In this document: piece after piece, positions 44,318 through 53,755 of the stretch
Layout of the letters: each line of letters begins with the position of its first letter
Numbering within the stretch: the first letter of the stretch is position 1
Source: Pseudomonadota bacterium
Lineage (GTDB): Bacteria; Myxococcota_A; Polyangia; Polyangiales; Polyangiaceae
Assembly: GCA_023431345.1 (NCBI GenBank)
Contig: JAEYWK010000044.1
Span: forward strand, 1-64,000
DNA length: 64,000 nucleotides
Reading direction: 5' to 3'
Program-made: the position numbers and the translations under genes
Notes under the pieces: model-generated
Told to the model about the DNA's origin: nothing
Database searches by the model: none
Seen by the model: the letters and a program-made list of their open reading frames with translations, nothing else

Positions 44318-46354
44318 ATGCCCGGCCACGGGTCCGCTACAGCTCCCCACGACACGCGTCCCTCTCCGAGCGCGCGGTTCGGCATCCCCGCTGGCTTTGC
44401 GCACGGCGTCCTGTCGCTACCGCAGACCGTCAAGCTCGGGTCGTTGATCTTCTTCGAAGGGGTGTCGCTCGGCATGGCGCTCGGCGGCACGCCAGCCGAT
44501 CTGCTCACGCACTACGCCGTCGACAATCAGGTTCCCCCCGCAGAGCGGCAAGCACTGCTGTTCTCGATGATCGCGGGCGGAGCGCTCGCCGTTCTGTCGG
44601 GGCTCGCCTTCCTGCGCTTCGCCAAAGGCAACGCGGGGGAGCGACTGAAGCGAATCGCATGGCAGCTTTCTCCCGTGCTCCTCGTCGGGCTGCTGCCCGT
44701 GCTCTTTCGTTGGCAGATCTGGCAAGCGCGCGAGCTGACGTTTGGCGTGCTCGCATGCTTGGTGGGGTTCTTCCTCTACCTGTGCTTGACCCGAAGCGTC
44801 GAAGCCGGGCTCGGGCGCGAAGGGCCCCTGTGGGCAGCAGTACGGGGAGGGCTCTCGCGCCTAGCGCGGCGCACGGAGCGCTTCGGACCGCCCGTGATCG
44901 TCGCCTGCGCGGCGCTCTTCTACACGCTCTACTTCTCCTACTACACGGTGATGTTCCACCGCAGCGTGCTCACCATGAGCTACGACCTGGGGCTCGAGAA
45001 CAATCTGCTGTGGAACCTGGTGCACGGCGGGCCGTTCATGAAGGCGTCCCCGCCGTTCGGTCCGCACGGCTCGCACTTCGGCTTTCACGCAACACTCTTC
45101 GCGTACGTCATCGGGATTTTTTACTTCTTCCATCAGCAGCCAGAGACGCTGCTGGTGTTCCAGGCGGCAGCCATCGGCGGCGCGTGCATCCCGCTGTACC
45201 TTTTCGCTCGATCGCGCATCGGGCGCTGGGGCGCGAGCCTGCTCGCCGTCCTGTACGTGTTGTACCCACCCGTGCACGGGTCCAACCTCTATGACTTCCA
45301 CTACCTGCCGCTCGGCGTGTTTTTCCTATGGCTGACGCTATGGCTGATCGACGCGGGACGATATTGGTGGGGCGCCGTCGCCGTCGTCTTGACGCTCAGC
45401 ATCCGGGAAGATGTCGCGGCTGATCTCGTGATCATCGGCGCTTATATGGTCGTCGCCGGACGCCGACCGCGCGCCGGCCTCGTCGTCACGCTCGTCGCCG
45501 CCGTCTACTTTCTCACGATGAAGATGTTCGTCATGCCCAAGTTTCTGCAGGGCAGCGAGTCGTTTCTTCATCAATGGCAGGCGTTGGTTCCGCCCGGTGG
45601 CCGCGGCTACTCCGGCGTTCTGATGACGGTGCTGGGCAACCCCGTGTTCACCCTCACGAGCCTGCTCGAGCCGGACAAGTTCCTGTACATCGTGCAAATC
45701 GGTGCCCCGCTGTGCTTCTTCGCGTGGCGCAAGCCGATCGGTTTCTTCCTCTCCCTGCCGGGTTTCTTCTTCACGCTCTTGAGCACCAAGTACCCGCCGC
45801 TGGTCCAAATTTCGTTTCAGTACACCGCGCACTGGACGGCGTTCGTGTTCATCGGCTTCGTGTCTTGCTTGGAATGGGTTCGTCGCCCCAAGTTTCACGG
45901 TGACGTGTTTGGCTGGCGTCGCCAGCGAGTGTGGCTAGCGACGGTGTGCTTCACGACGCTGCTCACGAGTTACCAGTACGGCGCCATTTTGCAGCAGAAC
46001 ACCGCCAAAGGCGGCTTTGGCAAGTACAAGTTCGGGATGACGGACGCTGACCGGAAGCGCTACGCCGACCTGATGTCCCTGGTTGCGATGGTTCCACCGC
46101 GGGCCAAGATCACGAGCGCCGAGTACGTGGTGCCGCACGTGTCGAGTCGCCCCGACTCGTACACCCTTCGCAACGGCATCTTCGACGCCGAATACCTGAT
46201 CTATGAGGTGCCGGTGCGTGACGACGAGCGCGGCTTCGTACGCGAGGCGCTGAAGGGTAAATTTGGTGTGATCGACTCGAAGGGGCCGTTCGTGCTCGCC
46301 CGCCGGGGCCACGATCGTGCGAAGAACGCCGAGTTCCTCAAGCACACGCGCTGA
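44318..46354 (+). CDS. DUF2079-type large integral membrane protein
   Basis: A 678-residue protein with about 12-14 hydrophobic segments. The central region around YDLGLENNLLWNLVHG and FGPHGSHFGFH is typical of DUF2079 proteins, with HGSNLYDFHYLPLG further on. The family resembles GT-C glycosyltransferases, having an Asp/Glu-bearing first periplasmic loop, but no activity is assigned. ATG 44318 is chosen; earlier in-frame sequence overlaps the opposing GT2. It opens a plus-strand run of five glycan and envelope genes. Confidence 0.82.
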   Translation: MPGHGSATAPHDTRPSPSARFGIPAGFAHGVLSLPQTVKLGSLIFFEGVSLGMALGGTPADLLTHYAVDNQVPPAERQALLFSMIAGGALAVLSGLAFLRFAKGNAGERLKRIAWQLSPVLLVGLLPVLFRWQIWQARELTFGVLACLVGFFLYLCLTRSVEAGLGREGPLWAAVRGGLSRLARRTERFGPPVIVACAALFYTLYFSYYTVMFHRSVLTMSYDLGLENNLLWNLVHGGPFMKASPPFGPHGSHFGFHATLFAYVIGIFYFFHQQPETLLVFQAAAIGGACIPLYLFARSRIGRWGASLLAVLYVLYPPVHGSNLYDFHYLPLGVFFLWLTLWLIDAGRYWWGAVAVVLTLSIREDVAADLVIIGAYMVVAGRRPRAGLVVTLVAAVYFLTMKMFVMPKFLQGSESFLHQWQALVPPGGRGYSGVLMTVLGNPVFTLTSLLEPDKFLYIVQIGAPLCFFAWRKPIGFFLSLPGFFFTLLSTKYPPLVQISFQYTAHWTAFVFIGFVSCLEWVRRPKFHGDVFGWRRQRVWLATVCFTTLLTSYQYGAILQQNTAKGGFGKYKFGMTDADRKRYADLMSLVAMVPPRAKITSAEYVVPHVSSRPDSYTLRNGIFDAEYLIYEVPVRDDERGFVREALKGKFGVIDSKGPFVLARRGHDRAKNAEFLKHTR

Positions 46355-46393
46355 AGAACGACGAACCTTTTTGGTGCTACGCTTTGCCGCGAT

Positions 46394-47368
46394 ATGGCGC
46401 AGAGCTTGGCTGAGCTAGACCGCTTCGAGCGCGACAAGCTGGTAGATGGCCAAGGCCGCACATTCAAGATCTTCAGGCGCGACCTGAAACCGCGGTTTGG
46501 GGTCGTGTGGCGAGACATCACGCTCGGACACGTCGGTCTATGGGGAGCATGCGCAGCCCTCTTGCTGGCGGAGCGGCAGCTGCCGTGGGCGTGGCCGGTG
46601 CTGGCCGCCGTGTTCGTGTTCCCCATCGCTTACGCGATCGCGTTCATTTCGCTCTTCTTCCATGAAGCCGCACACTACGGGCTCGCATCGACTCGCGACA
46701 GGAATGACCTCCTCGCGGACTTGTTCATCGGCTCCCTGACGGGCCAAAGCATCAAGGCCTACCGCGTGGTGCATTTCGATCACCACCGTTTGCTGGGCAC
46801 CCGGAGAGACACGGAGCGTAGTTATTTCGACGCCTTGAACGTGCGCTTCGTGGCCGAGCTGTTGACGGGCATTCGTCTCGTGCGAGTGGTACTTGCGAGG
46901 CGCGCGCACGTGGGTGTTCGGCAGCAGCATGGGGACGCGAGCAGCGGCGCGCGAAAGATGCTGATTTGCGGCCTGCTACTCAACGCCGGCATCATGGGCG
47001 GCTCGGCGCTCATCGGCTCCTGGGCGCTGCTTTTCGCCTGGCCCATCGCGATGCTGGTGGTTCATCCCGCCATCAATGCCATCCGTCAGCTGCTCGAGCA
47101 TCGCCGAGACGATGCTCGCAGCGACGTGGACTACTCCAGCGTGGATCAGGGGGTGGTGACGCGGATGTTCGGCAGCGGGCCGCTGGCTAGCACCCTGGGT
47201 GGCGCAGGCTTCAACCGCCACCTACTCCATCACTGGGAACCGCAACTTTCCTATACGCGCTTTCGCGAGCTTGAAGCCTTCCTGCTCGACAGCGAAGCCG
47301 CCCCCGCCGTTCGTTCTGTCACCACCACCTATGCCCGCGCTTTCTTCAAGCTGATCAAAGCACCATGA
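46394..47368 (+). CDS. Fatty acid desaturase-like membrane enzyme
   Basis: A 324-residue protein of the FA_desaturase (PF00487) type. Its His boxes are HEAAH near residue 90, HFDHH near 128 and HLLHH near 275, the last in FNRHLLHHWEPQLSYTRF. There are four to five hydrophobic segments. It differs clearly from the desaturase at 39576-40376. The substrate may be a lipid or a lipid-linked intermediate of the surrounding locus. Its stop overlaps the next gene's start (ATGA), so the methyltransferase is coupled to it. Confidence 0.83.
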   Translation: MAQSLAELDRFERDKLVDGQGRTFKIFRRDLKPRFGVVWRDITLGHVGLWGACAALLLAERQLPWAWPVLAAVFVFPIAYAIAFISLFFHEAAHYGLASTRDRNDLLADLFIGSLTGQSIKAYRVVHFDHHRLLGTRRDTERSYFDALNVRFVAELLTGIRLVRVVLARRAHVGVRQQHGDASSGARKMLICGLLLNAGIMGGSALIGSWALLFAWPIAMLVVHPAINAIRQLLEHRRDDARSDVDYSSVDQGVVTRMFGSGPLASTLGGAGFNRHLLHHWEPQLSYTRFRELEAFLLDSEAAPAVRSVTTTYARAFFKLIKAP

Positions 47369-48333
47369 CCGAGCCCCTCCCCAGCGCGGGAGCCGCATGC
47401 CTTGCGTGCGGCTCCAAGAGCTCCGAGCTCTGGACGACCGCGCACGACATCGAGTACGTGACTACCGGCGACCGCTTCGACTACCGGCGCTGCCACGCTT
47501 GCGGCGTGTTGTTCATCGATCCGGTGCCCGCGAGCCGGCTCTCCCAGATCTATCCCCCGAACTATTACTCCTACGCTGCTCCGAGCCGGTCGCCAACCTT
47601 CGCGATCAAAGCCCTGCTCGATCGCAGATTCTTTCGCGGCATACTCGCGCAGCTCGCGGGCGCCCAATTGCGAGTGCTCGACGTGGGCGGCGGCGCGGGG
47701 TGGGAGCTCAAGACGTTGCGCGAGACCGATTCGCGCGTCGGCTTCACGCGCGTCGTCGATCTCGATCCCGGCGCCCAGCAGCTCGCGGAGGCCAACGGAC
47801 ACGCCTACTTCTGCGGGCGCATCGAAGATTTTGCGACGACGGAGCGGTTCGAGCTGATTACACTGCTCAACCTCATCGAGCACGTTCAGGATCCCCGCGG
47901 AGTCATGCGCAAGGTGAGAGAGCTCCTCGCTCCCGGAGGCCTCGTGCTGCTCAAGACTCCCAACTGGGAGGCGCTCGACGCCCACATCTTTCGAAAGGAG
48001 AGCTGGGCCGGCCTGCATTGCCCGCGGCACTGGGTGCTGTTCACCAAGCAAAGCTTCGAGCGGTTGGCGGCCGAAGCGGGCCTACGTACGCGAGCCGCGA
48101 GCTACACTCAGGGTGCACCGTTCTGGGCCGCGAGCGCGCTGGGCTGGCTGGCAAGGCACGGGTTGGTTCGTATCACGCAGCAACGACCAGTCGTCTATCA
48201 CCCCCTTTTCGGGCTGCTGGCAGCCGGGTTTGCGGCGTTGGATTTCGTACGGCGTCCGTTCGCGAAGACCTCGCAAATGTTCTTCGTGCTCGAGCACGAG
48301 ACGGGCGATACGAGCGCGCAGACGCCCGCTTGA
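47365..48333 (+). CDS. Zinc-finger-bearing class I SAM methyltransferase
   Basis: A 322-residue protein. The N-terminus has a four-Cys knuckle pair, CLACGS and CHACGV (residues 12-50), with an IDPVPASRLSQIYPPNYYSY linker. Then comes a methyltransferase domain with VLDVGGGAGWELKTL and LNLIEHVQDPRGVM. The C-terminal region is hydrophobic and may touch the membrane. This architecture is common in O-antigen and natural-product loci for methylating sugars or lipids. ATG start overlaps the desaturase stop. Confidence 0.86.
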   Translation: MTEPLPSAGAACLACGSKSSELWTTAHDIEYVTTGDRFDYRRCHACGVLFIDPVPASRLSQIYPPNYYSYAAPSRSPTFAIKALLDRRFFRGILAQLAGAQLRVLDVGGGAGWELKTLRETDSRVGFTRVVDLDPGAQQLAEANGHAYFCGRIEDFATTERFELITLLNLIEHVQDPRGVMRKVRELLAPGGLVLLKTPNWEALDAHIFRKESWAGLHCPRHWVLFTKQSFERLAAEAGLRTRAASYTQGAPFWAASALGWLARHGLVRITQQRPVVYHPLFGLLAAGFAALDFVRRPFAKTSQMFFVLEHETGDTSAQTPA

Positions 48334-48364
48334 CCGCTTCGCCTGGGTCTGCTTCCTTCCCGTC

Positions 48365-49429
48365 GTGACCGAACTTGACCACGTCGCCGGGTCACCGGCC
48401 GAACCCCCGCCGCCGCGCGTGTCCGATGCCACGAAGCCCGCGCCAGGCGAGAAGTCCGCTGGCAGATTCGGTCGCTTCCTCAACTGGTTCTGGCGAGGAA
48501 AGCAGCTCAGGCAGCTGCGGCACGACACGGCCTCGCGCTCGCCTGAACAACATGCGCTAGCCAAGCAAGCCGCGCTTCTGTTCGAGCTGGGGGAGCGCGC
48601 CGTACACCCTAGCGAGCGACTGCCCGTGCCCGGTACGGCGGCTGCGGTTGAGCTGTACCGGCAGTCGGCGTACTTCGCCGTGCGCGCTCTCGAGCCCGAA
48701 GCCACCGCCACCGCGCCCTCGGCAGACTCCCCGTGGCAATCGCTGTCCACCGCGTTGCAGAATCGCTTGGCCGAAGCGGGAACGTCGCCGTCGGAGCTCG
48801 AAGCTCTGGTCGAGCGCACGACGTTCACGGAGCCTTGGTCGCTGAACGAAGAGCAGCGCTCGCTGCGAGCAGCCCTGATGTCTCGCGTAGCCCGGGTGCT
48901 CCTCGACGAGGTCGAGTGGCGCGCGCGCGCGCGCGACGCCTTGTGGATTCAGCGACTGCTGCGTATCGGCATGCTCTTCGTGCTAGTGGGCGGCTCCGTC
49001 GGTCTGGTGCACTACGCCCGCGACCGCACGGAGCATGCGGACGACCTGGCGTACAACAAGCCCTGGCGCGCGAGCTCCACGATGAGCGGGGTCGGCTGCA
49101 ACTCTCCCATCCAGAAGTGCGCTGATAGCCCAGATTTTTTCTTCCATACTTTGGAAGAGTCGGCACCTTGGGTAGAGATCGATCTGGGGCGTCCGGTGCG
49201 GATCGGGACGGTGCGGATCGACAACCGCCGAGACTGTTGCTTCGATCGGGCTACGCCGCTGCTCGTCGAGGTGAGTAACGATCAGCAGACCTTTCGTGAG
49301 GTATCGCGGAGGGCCAAGAGCTTCACCAGCTGGCGTGCCACCTTTCCGCCTACCGAGGCGCGCTACGTTCGCGTCAAGTCGCCCGCGCGTACGATGCTCC
49401 ACCTGTCTCAGATTCGAGTCCTGCCGTAG
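48365..49429 (+). CDS. Single-pass membrane protein with C-terminal discoidin (F5/8 type C) domain
   Basis: A protein of about 354 residues. Residues 1-190 are helical, Pro-rich at the start and probably cytoplasmic. One helix at about 200-217 (IGMLFVLVGGSVGLVHY) crosses the membrane. Residues 230-354 form a discoidin-like fold: NKPWRASSTMSG, APWVEIDLGRPVRIGTVRI, LLVEVSNDQQTF and ARYVRVKS are its usual strands. Discoidin domains bind carbohydrates or lipids, so it may hold the locus product at the surface. GTG 48365 is chosen to avoid overlap with the methyltransferase. Confidence 0.75.
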   Translation: MTELDHVAGSPAEPPPPRVSDATKPAPGEKSAGRFGRFLNWFWRGKQLRQLRHDTASRSPEQHALAKQAALLFELGERAVHPSERLPVPGTAAAVELYRQSAYFAVRALEPEATATAPSADSPWQSLSTALQNRLAEAGTSPSELEALVERTTFTEPWSLNEEQRSLRAALMSRVARVLLDEVEWRARARDALWIQRLLRIGMLFVLVGGSVGLVHYARDRTEHADDLAYNKPWRASSTMSGVGCNSPIQKCADSPDFFFHTLEESAPWVEIDLGRPVRIGTVRIDNRRDCCFDRATPLLVEVSNDQQTFREVSRRAKSFTSWRATFPPTEARYVRVKSPARTMLHLSQIRVLP

Positions 49430-49440
49430 CTGCGCCTGGC

Positions 49441-50553
49441 ATGACGGAAACGGCGCTCCCACCTCGCGCGGGCAACGGCGAAGCCGCCCCCGCACGACGC
49501 CGGTACGTGGCCTACGCTGGAAAGCTGCTGCTTTCCTGTGGCTTCGGTGCCCTGCTCCTCTGGTCGCTGCATGAAGGCGGCGTGCCGCTCGTGCCCCCCT
49601 CCTCGACCTTCGCCGGCACTCGCTGGTGGACAGTCCCCGTTTACGTAGCCCTGCTCGCGGTCTCTGCCTACTTTCGCGCCGTACGCTGGCGGCTGCTACT
49701 CCGCCCCATCGCGCACGTGTCGGCCGCCCGAGCGACGCACGCCGTGATGGTGGGCACCGCCGCGGTACTGCTCCTGCCGTTTCGCTTGGGGGAGATGGCG
49801 CGCCCCTACCTCATCGCGCGCGATCCACGCGTCCCGCTGTTAGGCGCGGTGGGTACGGTCGTTGCTGAGCGCATCATCGACGGTCTGGTGTTGTCGTTGA
49901 TACTCGGAGCGGCGTTGTTACTAGCGCCGGCGAGTGTTCCCGCTTCGACGCTCGTCGTCGGACTGCCGGTCCCGATTGGCGTGGTGCGTGGCTATGCGTG
50001 GACGTTCCTGTTGATCTTCGCGGTGGCGCTCACGGTGCTCGTAGCGGCGCACGCGACCCGTGGCTGTAGCGTGAGCCTGGTGCGTAGCGTCGTGGGGCGG
50101 CTCTCGCCACGCTTGGCCGACGTGATGGCGACGAAGCTCGACCGCTTGGGCAGCGGCCTGGATTTCTTCCGACATCGCCGCCTTGCGGCTCGCTTCTTGG
50201 GCGAGACTGGCCTGTATTGGGGTAGCGCGGCCCTCGCATTCTGGCTGTTGGCGTGGGGCGTAGGCGTCACGCACGCCGACGAAACGGCCATGACCTTCGG
50301 TGAAGCCTGCGCGGTCATGGGAGTCATCAGCATCGCCAGCGTTTTGCCCGGCCCTCCCGGGCTGCTCGGCCTCTTTCAGACCGGTGCCTACGCGGCGATG
50401 ACCATGTACTTCCCGACGGACGTGATCACGGGCAGGGGCTCGGCATACGTGTTCTTGCTGTACGCGCTGCAGATGAGCACGAGCTTGGGCGCCGCGGCCA
50501 TTTGTTTGCTCCTCGACGCCTTCGTGCGCCATCGAATGAGCGTGTCGCAGTAA
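49441..50553 (+). CDS. Flippase-like (LPG-synthase TM / UPF0104) membrane protein, copy 1
   Basis: A 370-residue protein with eight or so hydrophobic segments. The motifs AYFRAVRWRLLLRPI, LPFRLGEMARPYLI and VLPGPPGLLGLFQTGAYAA belong to the lysylphosphatidylglycerol-synthase transmembrane/flippase-like family. It is clearly paralogous to the protein at 61331-62506. A role in flipping a lipid-linked glycan is inferred from family and context. ATG start, 12 bp after the discoidin gene. Confidence 0.82.
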   Translation: MTETALPPRAGNGEAAPARRRYVAYAGKLLLSCGFGALLLWSLHEGGVPLVPPSSTFAGTRWWTVPVYVALLAVSAYFRAVRWRLLLRPIAHVSAARATHAVMVGTAAVLLLPFRLGEMARPYLIARDPRVPLLGAVGTVVAERIIDGLVLSLILGAALLLAPASVPASTLVVGLPVPIGVVRGYAWTFLLIFAVALTVLVAAHATRGCSVSLVRSVVGRLSPRLADVMATKLDRLGSGLDFFRHRRLAARFLGETGLYWGSAALAFWLLAWGVGVTHADETAMTFGEACAVMGVISIASVLPGPPGLLGLFQTGAYAAMTMYFPTDVITGRGSAYVFLLYALQMSTSLGAAAICLLLDAFVRHRMSVSQ

Positions 50554-50586
50554 CAGACCGCGACACCGAGGCGCACCTGCGTAGCT

Positions 50587-51303
50587 TCAGCGATGGCGCC
50601 GCAACGCCAGCACGGTCGTGACGGCTTCGATGACGTCTCCGCGGCCCATTTTCGAGCGACCGGCGCGCCGATCGACGAAGACGATGGGTACCTCTTCGAC
50701 GCGCAGGCCGCGACGAATCGCCCGGTAGGTGGTCTCGATTTGGAAGGCGTAGCCATTCGTCGTCAATGTCTCCACGTCGATGGCTCGTAGCGCCGCCCTC
50801 GTGTAGCCCTTGAACCCACTCGTCATGTCGCGAACGGAAACGCCAAGCAGCGTCCGGGCGTACAGCGAGCCGCCTTTCGACAACAGGTAGCGCAACGGGC
50901 CCCAGCCCTCGATGGCTCCCCCCTCCACGCTGCGGGAACCAATCACGACGTCGGCGCCGTGATCGAGAGCGTCGTTCAACAGCGGCAAATAGCGCGGCTC
51001 GTGCGAGAGATCCGCGTCCATCTCGAAGAAGCGCTGGTAACCGCGCTCGAGTCCCCAGCGAAAGCCAGCCACGTAAGCCTTTCCGATTCCCAGCTTGGCG
51101 GGCCGGCGCAGCACGTGAACGCGGGGGTCCGAACGCGAGATGGCTTCGGCGAGATTTCCCGTTCCGTCGGGTGAATTGTCGTCGACCACGAGCACGTGCG
51201 CGGGCGTGACGGCGCGGAGCGCGCGAACCAGCGTCGCAATGTTCGCGGCCTCGTTGAAGGTCGGGACCACGATCAGGCACGCGCGCTCGAGACCGGCGGA
51301 CAC
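50587..51303 (-). CDS. Polyprenol monophosphomannose synthase-like GT2
   Basis: A 238-residue soluble GT-A enzyme of the DPM1 type. It has VVPTFNEAANIATLV, VVDDNSPDGTG, FEMDADLSHEP and the late RRAGRSKM region that contacts the lipid phosphate. The family makes polyprenyl-phosphate-mannose (or another hexose), the donor for GT-C enzymes. The GT-C-like gene lies 66 bp upstream on the same strand and could use its product. GTG start at 51303. Confidence 0.88.
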   Translation of the reverse strand: MSAGLERACLIVVPTFNEAANIATLVRALRAVTPAHVLVVDDNSPDGTGNLAEAISRSDPRVHVLRRPAKLGIGKAYVAGFRWGLERGYQRFFEMDADLSHEPRYLPLLNDALDHGADVVIGSRSVEGGAIEGWGPLRYLLSKGGSLYARTLLGVSVRDMTSGFKGYTRAALRAIDVETLTTNGYAFQIETTYRAIRRGLRVEEVPIVFVDRRAGRSKMGRGDVIEAVTTVLALRRHR

Positions 51304-51369
51304 GCTGAGAGGATGCCAGCCCCTCGACCGCTTGACGACTCGGCTGAGCGACCGAGCCGGGCGGCTCCT

Positions 51370-53754
51370 TTAGGGCGACGTCTTTCTCACGTAGAGCCGC
51401 AAAGGACCGAGCTCGCCGATGCCGAGGAACTGCTCCTTCTGTCGCGACGAAAACGCGGGCCTGCAGGAGCGATTCACGACGACGAAGTCAGCGCGATCGT
51501 AGTGTCGGTGCGGATCATCCACCTCCGTCGCCGCTTCGAACGGCTTCGGCATCTGGGAGGCGGGACGACGCTCCCATGGGATCACGTTGAGATCACGCAG
51601 GTGATAGAGACCGGGATCGTATCGAAAATCGTCGCTGTCCCGGCAGCCGTAGAAGGCGACGACGTCGCCGAACGGACGCTGCTCGTCGACTCGCGCGGCG
51701 AGCTTGCTCACATAGAAGCCGCTCACGGAGACACGTTCGACCGTGTGCCGCTCCATGAAGTCGAAGAAGATGAGGTCTTCAGCGAGGCTGCTCGTCTTCT
51801 GGCTGCTGCCACGCCACATGACGTGGGTCACCCCGAATCCCCTGAGCTTGCTCGCGAGCTCAGCCGGCGACCTCGAATCCGTATAGTAGAGCCCGCCCTG
51901 GAAGCCCGCCCAATCCTGCACCGTCGCGACGCCGAGCCCCAGCTGCACGTGAGACTCGTGTACGAGCAAAACGTCACCCTTCTTCAGGTGCTTACCGATC
52001 TCGACGAGCCCGGAGAAAGGAGATACGCGCGAGGTGTATTCCTTACGAAAGCCCGCGCCCAGATGGTCTGCGACCGCCTTGATGGCGGGTCCGCCCAACA
52101 TCAGGTGAGCCGGCAAGAAGTAGATATCGCTGCCCCAAACGACTTGCCCCCCGACCAGGGCGGCCAGCCCCGCGCGCGCGATCCTCCCGCGCGCTCGCCA
52201 CAGGTGGCACAGCACCGCCGCCGTCGCGGCCGCCATCATCGGTGCGAGCCCTTGAAGGTAGCGGTCTTCGTGCTGCACCCAGTACCAGACCCACACCCCC
52301 AGATGGCCCAGACCGTATACGGCCCAAACGCGCGCGCGACGCACGAAGAGCAGGAGCGGGGCCGTGAGCGTGAAGAGTGAGCCGAACACCGGCAGGGTGC
52401 CGTGCATGGCTGGCCAATTGTGGGGAATGAACGAGAAGGTCGCCAGGACTTCGAGCCCACCTTTGAAGCCCGCCCAGGTGCGAGGCGCCCGCCAAGCCGC
52501 GTTCTGGAGCGCGGCGAACTGTCGCGTCGCTTCCGAGCTCCAGGGCTGAAGATTCAGCTTACCCTGGAGCATTGGGTAAACAGGGTCTCCATACCAGATC
52601 CAATTCTTGGCCCAGTGAGGCGCCGTGAGCGCCAGGGCGACGCCCAGCGCGCAGCCGGCGGTGGCTAGAGCGTGCTGCCAGCGGATCGGGCTCCCCCCGC
52701 GACGCGGGATGAAGGCCCAGGCGACACGCAACCCGAAGGCGAGCAGCGGGCCGACGACGATGGCAACCGCCGAGTACTTCGTGAGCAGCGCCCCGGCGAT
52801 CATCGCGGCGAACAACGCGGCGAAACGAGGCGTGAAGAAGCGCCAGACGCGTAGCAGGCTGAGGACGATCGGAATGGCCCAGAACGCGGCGATGTGGTCG
52901 GCCCCGCCGTTCAGGGAAGAGTCATAGATGAGGATGCCGGGGAACAGGAACATCGCCACCCACGCCTCGGGGGCGCGCGCCTGCGGCAGCAAGGCACGCA
53001 CCAATGCGGGGATGGAGGCGAGCGTCCACAGCAAGATCGTGAACTCGAGGTGAGCCGCCAGCTCGATGCGCTCGAACAAACCGGCCCAGGGCAGCTGAAA
53101 GGCCCAGGCATAGAGGTAGCTTGCCAGCTGCGGGTAACTTCCGAGCAACCAGCCCTGCCGGTAGGGAAAAATGCCTCCGACGGCCGCGTACTGCTCGGCC
53201 ATCGCCAGGTGATACCAGCGCGAATCGTACGATATGTTCTCCGGCAGCAGGATCGGCAGATAGACGGCGACCAAGCCCAGCAGGCCGTATGCAGCCAACG
53301 CCGGCCGCCACCAAGTGTCCGTGAGGACGCGCCGGCTCCGCGCAGCCAGCCAATGACGCCGCACGCCGCGCACGTAGCGAAGCGCAGAGCGCCCTCCGAG
53401 CGCGAGCATGAGCACGGGCGCGGCGAAGAAGTACACGCCGCCGTACAGCCCGAGGAGCCCGGCGAGGAAATTGCCACACGCGAAGACGAGCACCCCCACG
53501 GCGAAGCTCATGACGACGTGCTCACGAATCGGGCGTAGCCCCGTGAGCCACGTGAGCACGCGATGTCCGCCGGCCCAAACCGCAACCGACCAGACGCCGC
53601 ACGCGACCCAACACATCGCGTAGCGCCAAAACAGCCAGTGCTCGATCGGATAGTGGCCGTTCACGAACCTGAGAAAGATGAACGTCGCGGCCGCTGCGAC
53701 CAGCAAGAGCAGCGTGTCGACGACACGCGCTTTCCCGAGGCGCTCGAGCCGCAC
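51370..53754 (-). CDS. Large GT-C-like membrane glycosyltransferase
   Basis: A 794-residue protein with about 12 hydrophobic segments in residues 10-560 and a soluble C-terminal domain (about 590-794). The loop NISYDSRWYHLAMAEQYAA carries acidic residues where GT-C enzymes have their catalytic Asp. I cannot assign a CAZy family. It probably takes sugar from a polyprenyl-phosphate donor, which the adjacent DPM-like enzyme could make. GTG start one base after the upstream GT2 stop, so coupled to it. Confidence 0.72.
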   Translation of the reverse strand: MRLERLGKARVVDTLLLLVAAAATFIFLRFVNGHYPIEHWLFWRYAMCWVACGVWSVAVWAGGHRVLTWLTGLRPIREHVVMSFAVGVLVFACGNFLAGLLGLYGGVYFFAAPVLMLALGGRSALRYVRGVRRHWLAARSRRVLTDTWWRPALAAYGLLGLVAVYLPILLPENISYDSRWYHLAMAEQYAAVGGIFPYRQGWLLGSYPQLASYLYAWAFQLPWAGLFERIELAAHLEFTILLWTLASIPALVRALLPQARAPEAWVAMFLFPGILIYDSSLNGGADHIAAFWAIPIVLSLLRVWRFFTPRFAALFAAMIAGALLTKYSAVAIVVGPLLAFGLRVAWAFIPRRGGSPIRWQHALATAGCALGVALALTAPHWAKNWIWYGDPVYPMLQGKLNLQPWSSEATRQFAALQNAAWRAPRTWAGFKGGLEVLATFSFIPHNWPAMHGTLPVFGSLFTLTAPLLLFVRRARVWAVYGLGHLGVWVWYWVQHEDRYLQGLAPMMAAATAAVLCHLWRARGRIARAGLAALVGGQVVWGSDIYFLPAHLMLGGPAIKAVADHLGAGFRKEYTSRVSPFSGLVEIGKHLKKGDVLLVHESHVQLGLGVATVQDWAGFQGGLYYTDSRSPAELASKLRGFGVTHVMWRGSSQKTSSLAEDLIFFDFMERHTVERVSVSGFYVSKLAARVDEQRPFGDVVAFYGCRDSDDFRYDPGLYHLRDLNVIPWERRPASQMPKPFEAATEVDDPHRHYDRADFVVVNRSCRPAFSSRQKEQFLGIGELGPLRLYVRKTSP

Positions 53755-53755
53755 G

